This document shows, piece after piece, positions 1 to 5,649 of a DNA stretch of 5,925 bases (within the stretch, counting starts at the first letter, position 1; each line of letters begins with the position of its first letter). Under the pieces are notes generated by a model, which searched no databases, had not been told where the DNA came from, and saw only the letters and a list, made by a program, of their open reading frames with translations. The translations under genes and the position numbers were made by a program. The stretch covers positions 1 through 5,925 of the forward strand of contig JAMWDF010000146.1 of NCBI GenBank assembly GCA_023818865.1, read 5' to 3'. The stretch is from Candidatus Omnitrophota bacterium (lineage in GTDB: Bacteria > Ratteibacteria > UBA8468 > B48-G9 > DSTR01).

Positions 1-59
1 AAGTGTTTAGCGACGTCGTAACAAACACGCTAAAGAATGAGAATAAGACTAAGGATTAA
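1..59 (+). CDS. C-terminal end of an upstream gene (partial)
   Basis: A frame that is open from the left edge (first whole codon at 3) runs to a TAA at 57-59. It encodes a polar tail reading VFSDVVTNTLKNENKTKD. The stop lies 3 bases before the next ATG, and the ribosome binding site of that next gene (AAGGA, 51-55) sits inside these last codons. This is the usual arrangement of translationally coupled genes and is the main reason to believe the fragment is real. The other two forward frames stop by positions 10 and 21. The fragment is too short to assign a family. Confidence 0.5.
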   Translation, partial: VFSDVVTNTLKNENKTKD

Positions 60-62
60 GAT

Positions 63-542
63 ATGAAAAACAAAATATTGCTTGGCTTATTTTTTATATT
101 TTGCGCGATTATTTTGGCAAATTTATTCTTCGCAAAAAGAATTAACGGACAGTCCAATCGGCTGGTCGGCGGCCCCTGTGAATATAATAAAATAGACGGC
201 TCCTGCCAGATAATTTCCATAACCAAGACCGCTGAGTCTATCCATCAGGCAACAATAGGAGGCGGCCCAGGCTATGAAGGATATGAAATAAAATTTAAAT
301 TTAGTCCTTCATCATTCGCTCAAGATGAGGGTTCGCTTTCCAGAGACGCTTTAAACAAAGAACATACCTTGACTTTGGCGAACTCCTGGTACCCCGGGGA
401 AAAATTCTTGGAAAAATACCAAATAAGAGAAGGGGCTTTTTTTGATTGCAAGATTTGCATTATCGCCAAAGGCGCTTGTACGCCGGTCGCCTTTGAATTC
501 CCCGATATCAATACTTCCGATTATTTCGAAACTTATGAGTAA
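63..542 (+). CDS. Membrane-anchored cysteine-containing protein of unknown function
   Basis: The product has 159 residues. It starts with two lysines and a hydrophobic stretch (about residues 5-24) followed by AKR, so it is either a signal anchor or a signal peptide cut near INGQ-S at about 30. There is no lipobox. The rest looks like a small, mostly beta-rich domain exposed outside the cytoplasm. It holds five cysteines (C39, C48, C129, C132, C139), including GGPC at 36-39, CKIC at 129-132 and the stretch GACTPVAFEF at 137-146. The GGPCEY...I.SI opening and the KYxIxxG...C...GxCTP ending look like a recurring motif pair in poorly characterised exported proteins, but I recognise no named family. 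The start is fixed by AAGGA at 51-55, seven bases upstream. The gene lies between a probable upstream operon member and a PilZ gene. Function is unknown. Confidence 0.8.
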   Translation: MKNKILLGLFFIFCAIILANLFFAKRINGQSNRLVGGPCEYNKIDGSCQIISITKTAESIHQATIGGGPGYEGYEIKFKFSPSSFAQDEGSLSRDALNKEHTLTLANSWYPGEKFLEKYQIREGAFFDCKICIIAKGACTPVAFEFPDINTSDYFETYE

Positions 543-549
543 AGGAGGA
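541..549 (+). promoter_or_regulatory. Strong Shine-Dalgarno site of the PilZ gene
   Basis: AAAGGAGGA overlaps the TAA stop of the preceding gene (540-542) and ends 7 bases before the ATG at 557. It is a near-perfect match to the 16S rRNA 3' end, much stronger than any other ribosome binding site in the window. It fixes the PilZ start and implies translation coupled to the upstream gene. Confidence 0.85.
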
Positions 550-556
550 TTTTGGT

Positions 557-949
557 ATGCTTAGGGCATATGAAAGATTTCAGGTTCAAGGCCATCTGAG
601 TCTGAAAGTTCCGGATACTTTCCCGGCTATTTTAGGCGATGCCACTTTGGATAATATCAGTTTCGGCGGATTCGCGATGAATTCTCGGCAAAGGATAGAA
701 GCCGATACGGTTATTGACTTTAAATTAAAGCCGGACCCCGTAGATGCGCCTTTAGTCGGCAGGGGAAAAGTGCGCTATGCTAAGGCGGATATCCTAAACC
801 AGCATAATTATAAAATCGGCGTGGAATTTATGCAGGTGAATAAAGAAATGCTTCAGCATCTGATAACCAAACTGCAAAATATGGTTGCCGAAGATATAAA
901 GAACAGCCAGCGCAGGAAAAAGATAGAATTTAGAGATATTCCTTTCTAA
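557..949 (+). CDS. Single-domain PilZ protein (probable c-di-GMP receptor)
   Basis: This 130-residue cytoplasmic protein has the two c-di-GMP-binding signatures of PilZ domains: RxxxR (R3-A-Y-E-R7) at the extreme N-terminus and (D/N)xSxxG (N33-I-S-F-G-G38). It ends the barrel with the typical IGVEF strand at 87-91. The domain fills about residues 3-105. A charged tail (about 110-130) follows. Since both binding motifs are intact, c-di-GMP binding is a fair inference from family knowledge. The output is unknown, because stand-alone PilZ proteins act on motility, pili, polysaccharide synthesis or transcription through partners. The start is set by the Shine-Dalgarno site at 541-549, which overlaps the previous stop, so the gene is in an operon with the exported protein before it. 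That neighbour may be functionally linked, but nothing in the sequence proves it. Confidence 0.92.
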   Translation: MLRAYERFQVQGHLSLKVPDTFPAILGDATLDNISFGGFAMNSRQRIEADTVIDFKLKPDPVDAPLVGRGKVRYAKADILNQHNYKIGVEFMQVNKEMLQHLITKLQNMVAEDIKNSQRRKKIEFRDIPF

Positions 950-981
950 GAATTTCCGAGAATAAGGCATATAAAAACCGC

Positions 982-1599
982 ATGCGCAAAACCAAAGTCT
1001 TTAAAATTTATTTGGCCATTTTTATCTTATTGGCTTTCGGCTGCGCGCCCAAGGTAGCCAATCTTAGTTCGCAAGGAAAAAATATCATTTGCTTCGGCGA
1101 TAGTATTACAGAAGGCGAAGGTGCAAGCGAAGGCAACGACTATCCTGCGCGCTTAGCGCAAAAATTAAATCAGGTCGTCATCAATGCCGGAGTAAGCGGC
1201 GATACAACTAAAGACGCGCTGGCTAGATTGCAGCAAGATGTAATTTCCCGGGACCCGGGAGTGGTGATTGTGGCTCTGGGAGCAAACGATTACTTTGGAG
1301 GAATACCAAAACAGGAGACAATGGCTAATTTGAGGAAAATTATTGAATCTATTCAAGCGACAGGAGCAACGGTGGTTTTGGTTGAAACCAGGGTGAGCAT
1401 AGTTGACCCGTATCTGAAGTTATTTCAGAATCTCGCCCAGGAGAAGAAAATTCTCCTCATACCTGATATCCTCAAGGGTATTTTCACCAATCCGTCACTG
1501 AAAAGCGACCAGTTACATCCAAATGCCCGAGGTTACGCCTTGATAGCGGAAAGAATAGCTCAAGAGTTGAAACCTTATCTCCAACCAAACGAAGATTAG
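982..1599 (+). CDS. SGNH/GDSL-family hydrolase, probable lipoprotein esterase
   Basis: The 205-residue product carries all SGNH blocks: GDSITEG at 39-45 with nucleophile S41, the block II glycine in GVSGD (G73), GAND at 100-103 with oxyanion-hole N102, and DQLH at 176-179 with catalytic D176 and H179. The layout resembles the TesA/arylesterase branch (acyl-ester or thioester hydrolysis), though SGNH proteins also include carbohydrate esterases. The N-terminus has a hydrophobic signal (about 7-20) and then cysteine C21 in LAFGC. This is probably a lipobox, though A at -3 and F at -2 are not the commonest residues, so envelope anchoring is likely rather than certain. The ribosome binding site is weak (AAGG at 964-967, 14 bases from the ATG), but no better start is in frame. 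The gene begins 32 bases after the PilZ gene. Its stop overlaps the stop of the convergent transporter gene. Codon choice changes sharply after about residue 90. Confidence 0.93.
   Translation: MRKTKVFKIYLAIFILLAFGCAPKVANLSSQGKNIICFGDSITEGEGASEGNDYPARLAQKLNQVVINAGVSGDTTKDALARLQQDVISRDPGVVIVALGANDYFGGIPKQETMANLRKIIESIQATGATVVLVETRVSIVDPYLKLFQNLAQEKKILLIPDILKGIFTNPSLKSDQLHPNARGYALIAERIAQELKPYLQPNED
1247..1260. repeat. Tandem CCCGGGA repeat inside the SGNH gene
   Basis: Two head-to-tail copies of CCCGGGA (1247-1253 and 1254-1260) encode the end of SRDPG in the SGNH protein. Each copy contains the palindrome CCCGGG. The repeat coincides with a visible change in synonymous codon choice along the gene, which is why it is listed. 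By itself it could be chance. Confidence 0.7.
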
Positions 1600-2867
1600 A
1601 CTGGCAGATGTTCTCTCGGCTCCCGAACCAGCGTGATAAAACCAGCTGTTGCCACTAGGGCCAGGGCCGTAGTGAGAACGAGAATTCCCCGATAGTTTCC
1701 AGTCAGGTCAATCAAATGGCCAGCCAGGGTAACCAGGCTGAGAATAAAGGGTAAGGGTACCAGAGAGGTAACGGCAAAGAGAGTAGCAGGAGGAATTTCC
1801 GGGCACAATTCTACACCCATATTGATCAGAAGCATAATTGCCAGCTGGTTGCCAAGAGAAAAAAAGAGGTAAGCCAAAAGGAGTATTCCGGGTAAAGGCC
1901 AAAGGAGAATTAGCATACATCCGGCTAAAACAGAACCTGAGAGGATTCGCCCCACCCAGCGATATCCATATCTGTCTCCCACCTTTCCGATTGGTACACA
2001 GAAAAGAAGGCCTGAAAGCAACCACGCTCTGGGGAAAAAATCCATAAATCTTTCTGGAAGTTTTAGTTCTTCCCGGGCATAAGGGATAAGATAGGAAATT
2101 CCCAGGTTAACCGCCACTACCAAGGAAGTATAAAAGAAGATAAAGACCGCATACTTTTCGTCCTTTAACACCCGGAGTAAAACCTGGCGCACTCTTTGAA
2201 TCACCGACGTTCGGCGAAAGTTTCCAGCATGAGCTGGATTGAAGTGGTCCCGAATTAAGAGTACTCCCAGGGTAGAGAGGGAAAATAGTATCCCTGCAGC
2301 CAGAAAGCGAAGGGAGTAACTTTTCAGGGTAGAACTAAGTTTTCCCAGGCGGCTGGCGAGAAAGGAAAAAGGTAGCCCCACTCCGCCCAGAATCATGTAA
2401 ATAAATCCAAACAGCAATCCTCTTTTTCTCGGCGGCGCGATGTCCACGCTAAGTTCTACATACAAAGGAGTGCCAAAAGAAATCAGAATGGCGAAGGCTA
2501 ACATACAGGCAGAGAATAAGCCGACTGAGAGCCAGCGTGGTACTGGCTCCGGCCAGAGGAAGCATAAGGCTCCAGCCAAAACGTACATCAGTCCGGCTGA
2601 AGCATGGAAGAGGATGACAAACTTTTTCCTTCTCAGTCCGCCGAAGTAGTAAGAACTGATTATCTGAAGGATAATAAAGATGGTGAAGGCGGATTGAAGC
2701 AAACCAATGAGTAGTTTGGAGGCTTTGACTAACGTCAGATAGGCCGGGACAGTTACAGTGTAAATAGCAAACCCGAATCCAATTGCCCAGATAAGCTCAA
2801 AGAAGAGAATGCCGGCTAAGTTTCGCGGGAAATCTTCTTCTACGAGGGAGTGGTAACTTTTTGACAT
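1596..2867 (-). CDS. MFS transporter, 12 transmembrane helices
   Basis: The product has 423 residues, normal for the major facilitator superfamily. It is hydrophobic throughout, with helices grouped in two halves (about 17-205 and 238-415) around a basic cytoplasmic loop (about 206-237). The loop after helix 2 has a degenerate motif A (GGLRRKK, 76-82). The matching loop in the second half is a good motif A (GKVGDRYGYR, 294-303). This supports a proton-coupled or facilitated carrier of small solutes in the inner membrane. Substrate cannot be read from the sequence. The ATG lies 3 bases after the stop of the upstream lyase-like gene, and its weak ribosome binding site (GAAAG, 2876-2880) sits inside that gene's last codons. 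The two are therefore almost certainly co-transcribed and probably translationally coupled. An imported saccharide or glycoside is the natural inference. The stop overlaps that of the convergent SGNH gene. Confidence 0.92.
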   Translation of the reverse strand: MSKSYHSLVEEDFPRNLAGILFFELIWAIGFGFAIYTVTVPAYLTLVKASKLLIGLLQSAFTIFIILQIISSYYFGGLRRKKFVILFHASAGLMYVLAGALCFLWPEPVPRWLSVGLFSACMLAFAILISFGTPLYVELSVDIAPPRKRGLLFGFIYMILGGVGLPFSFLASRLGKLSSTLKSYSLRFLAAGILFSLSTLGVLLIRDHFNPAHAGNFRRTSVIQRVRQVLLRVLKDEKYAVFIFFYTSLVVAVNLGISYLIPYAREELKLPERFMDFFPRAWLLSGLLFCVPIGKVGDRYGYRWVGRILSGSVLAGCMLILLWPLPGILLLAYLFFSLGNQLAIMLLINMGVELCPEIPPATLFAVTSLVPLPFILSLVTLAGHLIDLTGNYRGILVLTTALALVATAGFITLVREPREHLPV

Positions 2868-2870
2868 AGG

Positions 2871-5069
2871 CTAATCTTTCAGTCTAACCAGATCAGCCTC
2901 ACCGGGCTTGAGGATTATTCGGGAGATAAATTGCCGCTTGGTGAAACTGTATACCCTGGAAGAAAGAGCTTTACCCGCTATTTCCTGCTTTCCCTGGCCG
3001 CTGTTGACTAAAAGCAGATAGAAGTTACCATCGGCTCCGACTGTTTTCAAATTTTTCACTTCCGCTGGTAACCCTGAGAGATAAGTGCAGTTTCTGCTAA
3101 CCTGGGCTGTTTGTTTCCAGCTGACTCCTGTTTGAACTACCGCTCCAATGTCATAAAGTTCTTCGCCTGTTTCTACCAGGTGAGGTTGAAGATGGCAGGG
3201 AGAACAGATTTCGTCCACTGCCAACCCAGTTTCTATAACTTGGGCTTCAAACTGCCCCAGAAGCAACCCTGCCTGGCGCCTGCCAGGCTGATAAACGAAA
3301 AGAGAGGAAGCGCCATAGACGAGCGATACTCCCAGGGTATTGTCCACATTGACCCAGGGAGAATTTAACCTTAGCAGTTTTCTTTTCCCTGGGCCGCCGA
3401 CAATCTTACGCAACCCGCAAGCCGTATAATAAGTCCGTTGGAAACGGTTGAAAACATCATTGGGGATATTTAAGAGCAATCCCTGAACAGAGAAGAGAAG
3501 ACCGTAATGACAAGAGATTTGTTTTTGAATCACCAGCAATGTTCGGTCATCCGGCAAGGCAGCCACGGCCAACCAGCCACAACTTATCGGCATATCAAAC
3601 TGTCCCTCGGCCAGAAAACCTTTAGCTACCGTTTGCGTTTGGCCAAAAACGAGGAACCCACCAGGGAAAAGAATCTCTTGGTGGGTCTTGGCAATTTGAT
3701 AATGGTACCTGGCTGGACTGATGACTCTCCCAGCCAGGTTCTCCCGCCACTCTGCCAGGTCACTTTTCCGGACTGGGAGGCACATAATTTGGGGAGGCTG
3801 AGCCGCTTTCCAGCAAAAAGAAGCCACTCTTTTTTCCCCCTTAACGAAGCAGGCACCGTGGTACTCGTCAGACCATTGCTTCAGTGGCTGAACAGAGATT
3901 TCCTCCTGGATGTTTAACTGGCGGCGCCAGTATGCCCCGAGGGAAAGGCACACCGCCCGGTCGGCTTCCAACCGAGTATAATAGAGAGGAGAAATCTCTT
4001 TTAGTTTGTGACATCGGGTTTTCAAAAAAGAACCATCTTGGCTGGTAGCCGCTTCAGCGGAAACCACTTTCAGCCACGCAGCTTCAAACTGAGGAGCGTC
4101 TTTGTCTTTCAGGTAATCGGCAGCGAGTAACCAGGTGGGAATGGCGTAATCCTGACAGTAGCAATAGCGAATTCTGGTATCTCCACCCAGGCGGAAAAGC
4201 CGGCCATCAGGGAAGGTAAGAGTTTTTACCAGTTGCCATAATTCTTTAACATGTCTGTAGAGAGCCTTTGGGGTTTGCCACCCATTGATTCTGGCAGAGA
4301 AATGAAGAAGAGCCACCTGCGACAAACAGATGACCATATAGCCAACATTAAGATAACCATGATGGTCTAAAGCAAAACTTTCAAAGAAATTGGCGCCAAC
4401 AAACCAGTCTTTGACTTTTTTCTCAGAAATAATTTCTTCGCTAACTGAATCTGCAGGTATAGAAATTCCGTTGACTAGAAATTCGGTGCCTTTTTCTCGG
4501 TAGGCAGCGGCTCTTGGAGTATCTGGGTAAAGGAGAGCCACCCGGTGAAGGAAGCACCCATTCCAGAGGTTACTTTCCGGCCAGTTGTTTTTTACCAGGC
4601 CGGCCTTGACTGAGTAACTATCAACCAGCCAGTCAGCCTCAGAAATTAACACCCGGCGCAGAAGTTCTTTGTCTTTTTCTGAAAGGTAGTTTCCCAACGT
4701 TTCAATTCCTGGCATCATCCGTTCCAATCCCAACACGCTGATCCAGGTGTGTCCCCACTTTCGGCCATCCGAACAGCAAAAATCTCCTTCCAAATGGCTA
4801 GCTAGAGAAAAGCGGAAGAGACTCAGAGCCTTTTCCCTGATTTCTTCTCGGGTAAAACCGGCTCTTTTCTCATTTAGGAAAGGGTCGGTTGCCAGGACAG
4901 CATAAGCGACCATGGCTTTCTGGTTAGTCTGGACTCCCCAGTTGTCATACCCAGGACCGTAACAGAGAAGGCCAGGTCTGTCTGGTGGGGAGTAAAGGTC
5001 TTTCTCTGCTGCCCTCATCCAGTTCTCTAGGAGACTTCGGTAATCTGAGGCTGAAACCTGTTTGCCCAT
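2871..5069 (-). CDS. Heparinase II/III-like (alpha/alpha-toroid) protein, putative intracellular polysaccharide lyase
   Basis: This 732-residue protein has two parts: a helical N-terminal half (to about 400) and a beta-rich C-terminal half, the layout of heparinase II/III and PL8-type lyases. Family-like landmarks are NNWPESNLWNG (161-171), LLYPDTP (179-185), VGANFFESFALDHHGY (224-239) continuing to NVGYM (241-245), and PDGRLFRLGGDTR (287-299). By analogy with the Asn/His/Tyr/Arg sets of these lyases, candidate catalytic residues are N162, N167 or N170, H236 or H237, Y239 or Y244, and R293 or R299; this is inference. Unlike most relatives it has no signal peptide, so it should act in the cytoplasm, probably on oligosaccharides. 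The MFS carrier gene follows after 3 bases. The ATG has no clear Shine-Dalgarno site (an A-rich stretch precedes it), and the next in-frame ATG (M18) is no better. It could instead be a glycoside hydrolase with a toroid fold; the specific activity is uncertain. Confidence 0.75.
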   Translation of the reverse strand: MGKQVSASDYRSLLENWMRAAEKDLYSPPDRPGLLCYGPGYDNWGVQTNQKAMVAYAVLATDPFLNEKRAGFTREEIREKALSLFRFSLASHLEGDFCCSDGRKWGHTWISVLGLERMMPGIETLGNYLSEKDKELLRRVLISEADWLVDSYSVKAGLVKNNWPESNLWNGCFLHRVALLYPDTPRAAAYREKGTEFLVNGISIPADSVSEEIISEKKVKDWFVGANFFESFALDHHGYLNVGYMVICLSQVALLHFSARINGWQTPKALYRHVKELWQLVKTLTFPDGRLFRLGGDTRIRYCYCQDYAIPTWLLAADYLKDKDAPQFEAAWLKVVSAEAATSQDGSFLKTRCHKLKEISPLYYTRLEADRAVCLSLGAYWRRQLNIQEEISVQPLKQWSDEYHGACFVKGEKRVASFCWKAAQPPQIMCLPVRKSDLAEWRENLAGRVISPARYHYQIAKTHQEILFPGGFLVFGQTQTVAKGFLAEGQFDMPISCGWLAVAALPDDRTLLVIQKQISCHYGLLFSVQGLLLNIPNDVFNRFQRTYYTACGLRKIVGGPGKRKLLRLNSPWVNVDNTLGVSLVYGASSLFVYQPGRRQAGLLLGQFEAQVIETGLAVDEICSPCHLQPHLVETGEELYDIGAVVQTGVSWKQTAQVSRNCTYLSGLPAEVKNLKTVGADGNFYLLLVNSGQGKQEIAGKALSSRVYSFTKRQFISRIILKPGEADLVRLKD
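3271..3288. repeat. Short GC-rich hairpin within the lyase-like gene
   Basis: GCCTGGC (3271-3277) and GCCAGGC (3282-3288) pair perfectly around a 4-base loop. On the coding strand the stem spans the residues PGRRQAG. No T-tract follows on either strand, so there is no reason to call it a terminator. Confidence 0.4.
3707..3739. repeat. Perfect 10-base inverted repeat within the lyase-like gene
   Basis: The arms ACCTGGCTGG (3707-3716) and CCAGCCAGGT (3730-3739) are exact reverse complements separated by 13 bases. The structure lies wholly inside coding sequence, with no T-tract on either side, so it is not an intrinsic terminator. The core CCAGCCAGG also occurs near 1720 and 5286, so codon preference may explain it. 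Confidence 0.5.
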
Positions 5070-5100
5070 TTACTTTTTTGACCCAGTAGCCAAAAAGACT

Positions 5101-5119
5101 CCGGCCGTCAAAGGGCCGG
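5101..5119. terminator. GC-rich hairpin with flanking T-runs, possible attenuator or terminator
   Basis: CCGGCC (5101-5106) pairs with GGCCGG (5114-5119) around a 7-base loop. Read rightwards it is followed directly by TTTT (5120-5123). Read leftwards it is followed by AGTC and then five T (5096-5092). It lies upstream of the rplM promoter, so it is not in the rplM transcript. If the lyase-like operon starts near 5136, the hairpin lies in its leader and could act as an attenuator. The short stem and imperfect T-runs keep confidence low. Confidence 0.35.
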
Positions 5120-5128
5120 TTTTGACGG
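5105..5128. promoter_or_regulatory. Inverted repeat over the rplM -35 element (operator or alternative hairpin)
   Basis: CCGTCAAA (5105-5112) and TTTGACGG (5121-5128) are exact reverse complements with an 8-base spacer. The right arm contains the -35 hexamer TTGACG of the rplM promoter, and the left arm carries the same hexamer on the other strand. As DNA it has the form of a repressor operator for a dimer. As leader RNA of the leftward operon it would form a hairpin that shares bases 5105-5106 with the GC-rich hairpin at 5101-5119, so the two exclude each other. Confidence 0.4.
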
Positions 5129-5150
5129 ATGGCAACTGAGCCATTATAAT
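5122..5150 (+). promoter_or_regulatory. Near-consensus sigma70-type promoter of rplM
   Basis: TTGACG (5122-5127), a 17-base spacer and TATAAT (5145-5150) match the housekeeping promoter at 11 of 12 positions with ideal spacing. Transcription should start near 5156-5158, giving an untranslated leader of under 40 bases before the ATG at 5195. Such strength fits a ribosomal protein gene. The in-frame ATG at 5153 would fall upstream of this start point, which rules against it as the true start. Confidence 0.85.
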
Positions 5151-5172
5151 CTATGCAAGCAATATTATTCAA
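5143..5172 (-). promoter_or_regulatory. Possible leftward promoter sharing the palindromic -10
   Basis: The -10 region is the palindrome ATTATAAT (5143-5150), so TATAAT is also present on the reverse strand (5148 to 5143). Eighteen bases upstream on that strand is TTGAAT (5172 to 5167), sharing TTGA with the consensus -35. A transcript from here would start near 5136 and run through the hairpins into the lyase-like gene at 5069. A TTGACG at 5111-5106 (reverse strand) is an alternative -35 but has no good -10 (TACTGG) at 17 bases. Confidence 0.4.
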
Positions 5173-5194
5173 GGTCTTAGCAAAAGGGGGAAAT

Positions 5195-5632
5195 ATGCCA
5201 CTGAGGACACCGAGGATCAAAGAAAAAGAAATTACAAGAAAATGGTATCTGGTAAATGCAGAAAACCGCATTCTTGGAAGGTTAGCCAGCCAGGTAGCCC
5301 TGGTCCTTATGGGTAAACATAAGCCTACTTGGTCACCCCACCAGGATACCGGAGATTTCGTGGTGGTGGTCAATGCAGAGAAGGTCAGAGTTACTGGGCA
5401 GAAACTGGCAGACAAGAGGTATTACCGTCATAGCGGCTACCTGGGAGGGCTGAAGGAAGTTTCACTCTACACTCTGCTTCAGAAAAAGCCGGAAAAGGTA
5501 ATTGAACTGGCTGTTAAGGGAATGGTGCCTAAGAATGCTCTCGGTCGCCGGATTATGAAAAAATTAAAAGTTTACCGGGGACCAGAACATCCTCATCAGG
5601 CCCAGAACCCAGAGGTCCTTACTTTGAAATAG
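5195..5632 (+). CDS. rplM: 50S ribosomal protein L13
   Basis: The product is 145 residues from the chosen start, normal for bacterial L13, which binds 23S rRNA early in 50S assembly. Recognisable blocks are RKWYLVNAENRILGRLAS (15-32), GKHKPTWSPHQDTGDFVV (40-57), KRYYRHSGYLGG (74-85), and the signature region AVKGMVPKNALGRRIMKK (106-123) continuing to VYRGPEHPHQAQ (126-137). I start at 5195, not the in-frame ATG at 5153, because the extra 14 residues are not L13-like and 5153 precedes the predicted transcription start. An AGGGGG run (5185-5190) lies just 4 bases from the ATG. It is an unusually close ribosome binding site that resembles that of the next gene. The usual partner rpsI (S9) does not follow; a homocitrate-synthase-like gene begins 17 bases downstream. 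Confidence 0.97.
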   Translation: MPLRTPRIKEKEITRKWYLVNAENRILGRLASQVALVLMGKHKPTWSPHQDTGDFVVVVNAEKVRVTGQKLADKRYYRHSGYLGGLKEVSLYTLLQKKPEKVIELAVKGMVPKNALGRRIMKKLKVYRGPEHPHQAQNPEVLTLK

Positions 5633-5649
5633 GTTTACCTAGGGGGAAA

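Noticed and set aside
947..981. TATAAA at 970-975 as a promoter for the SGNH gene
   Set aside because: No recognisable -35 lies 16-18 bases upstream, and the hexamer would place the start inside or next to the ATG. Read-through from the PilZ gene is simpler.
1708..2047. Open frames of 69 and 105 codons overlapping the MFS gene
   Set aside because: Both lie entirely inside the transporter coding sequence in other frames, with low-complexity, non-family products. The transporter reading has a coherent helix pattern and motif A.
3271..3288. Hairpin as an intrinsic terminator splitting the lyase-like gene
   Set aside because: No T-tract follows on either strand, and the reading frame continues unbroken on both sides.
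3507..3917. A 136-codon open frame on the + strand opposite the lyase-like gene
   Set aside because: It is antisense to a well-supported long gene, has no ribosome binding site or family resemblance, and its sequence looks like a frame shadow.
5153..5194. In-frame ATG at 5153 as the start of rplM, adding 14 residues
   Set aside because: It lies 3 bases after the -10 hexamer, upstream of the expected transcription start. It has no ribosome binding site, and the added residues are not L13-like. The ATG at 5195 has a purine-rich site.
5151..5194. L13 leader-type autoregulatory RNA before rplM
   Set aside because: The predicted untranslated leader is under 40 bases and shows no stable stem, too short for a structured leader motif.
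4945..5415. A 156-codon open frame on the - strand crossing rplM and the intergenic region
   Set aside because: It overlaps rplM and the rplM promoter on the opposite strand, and its product has no recognisable features. L13 is certain in the other direction.
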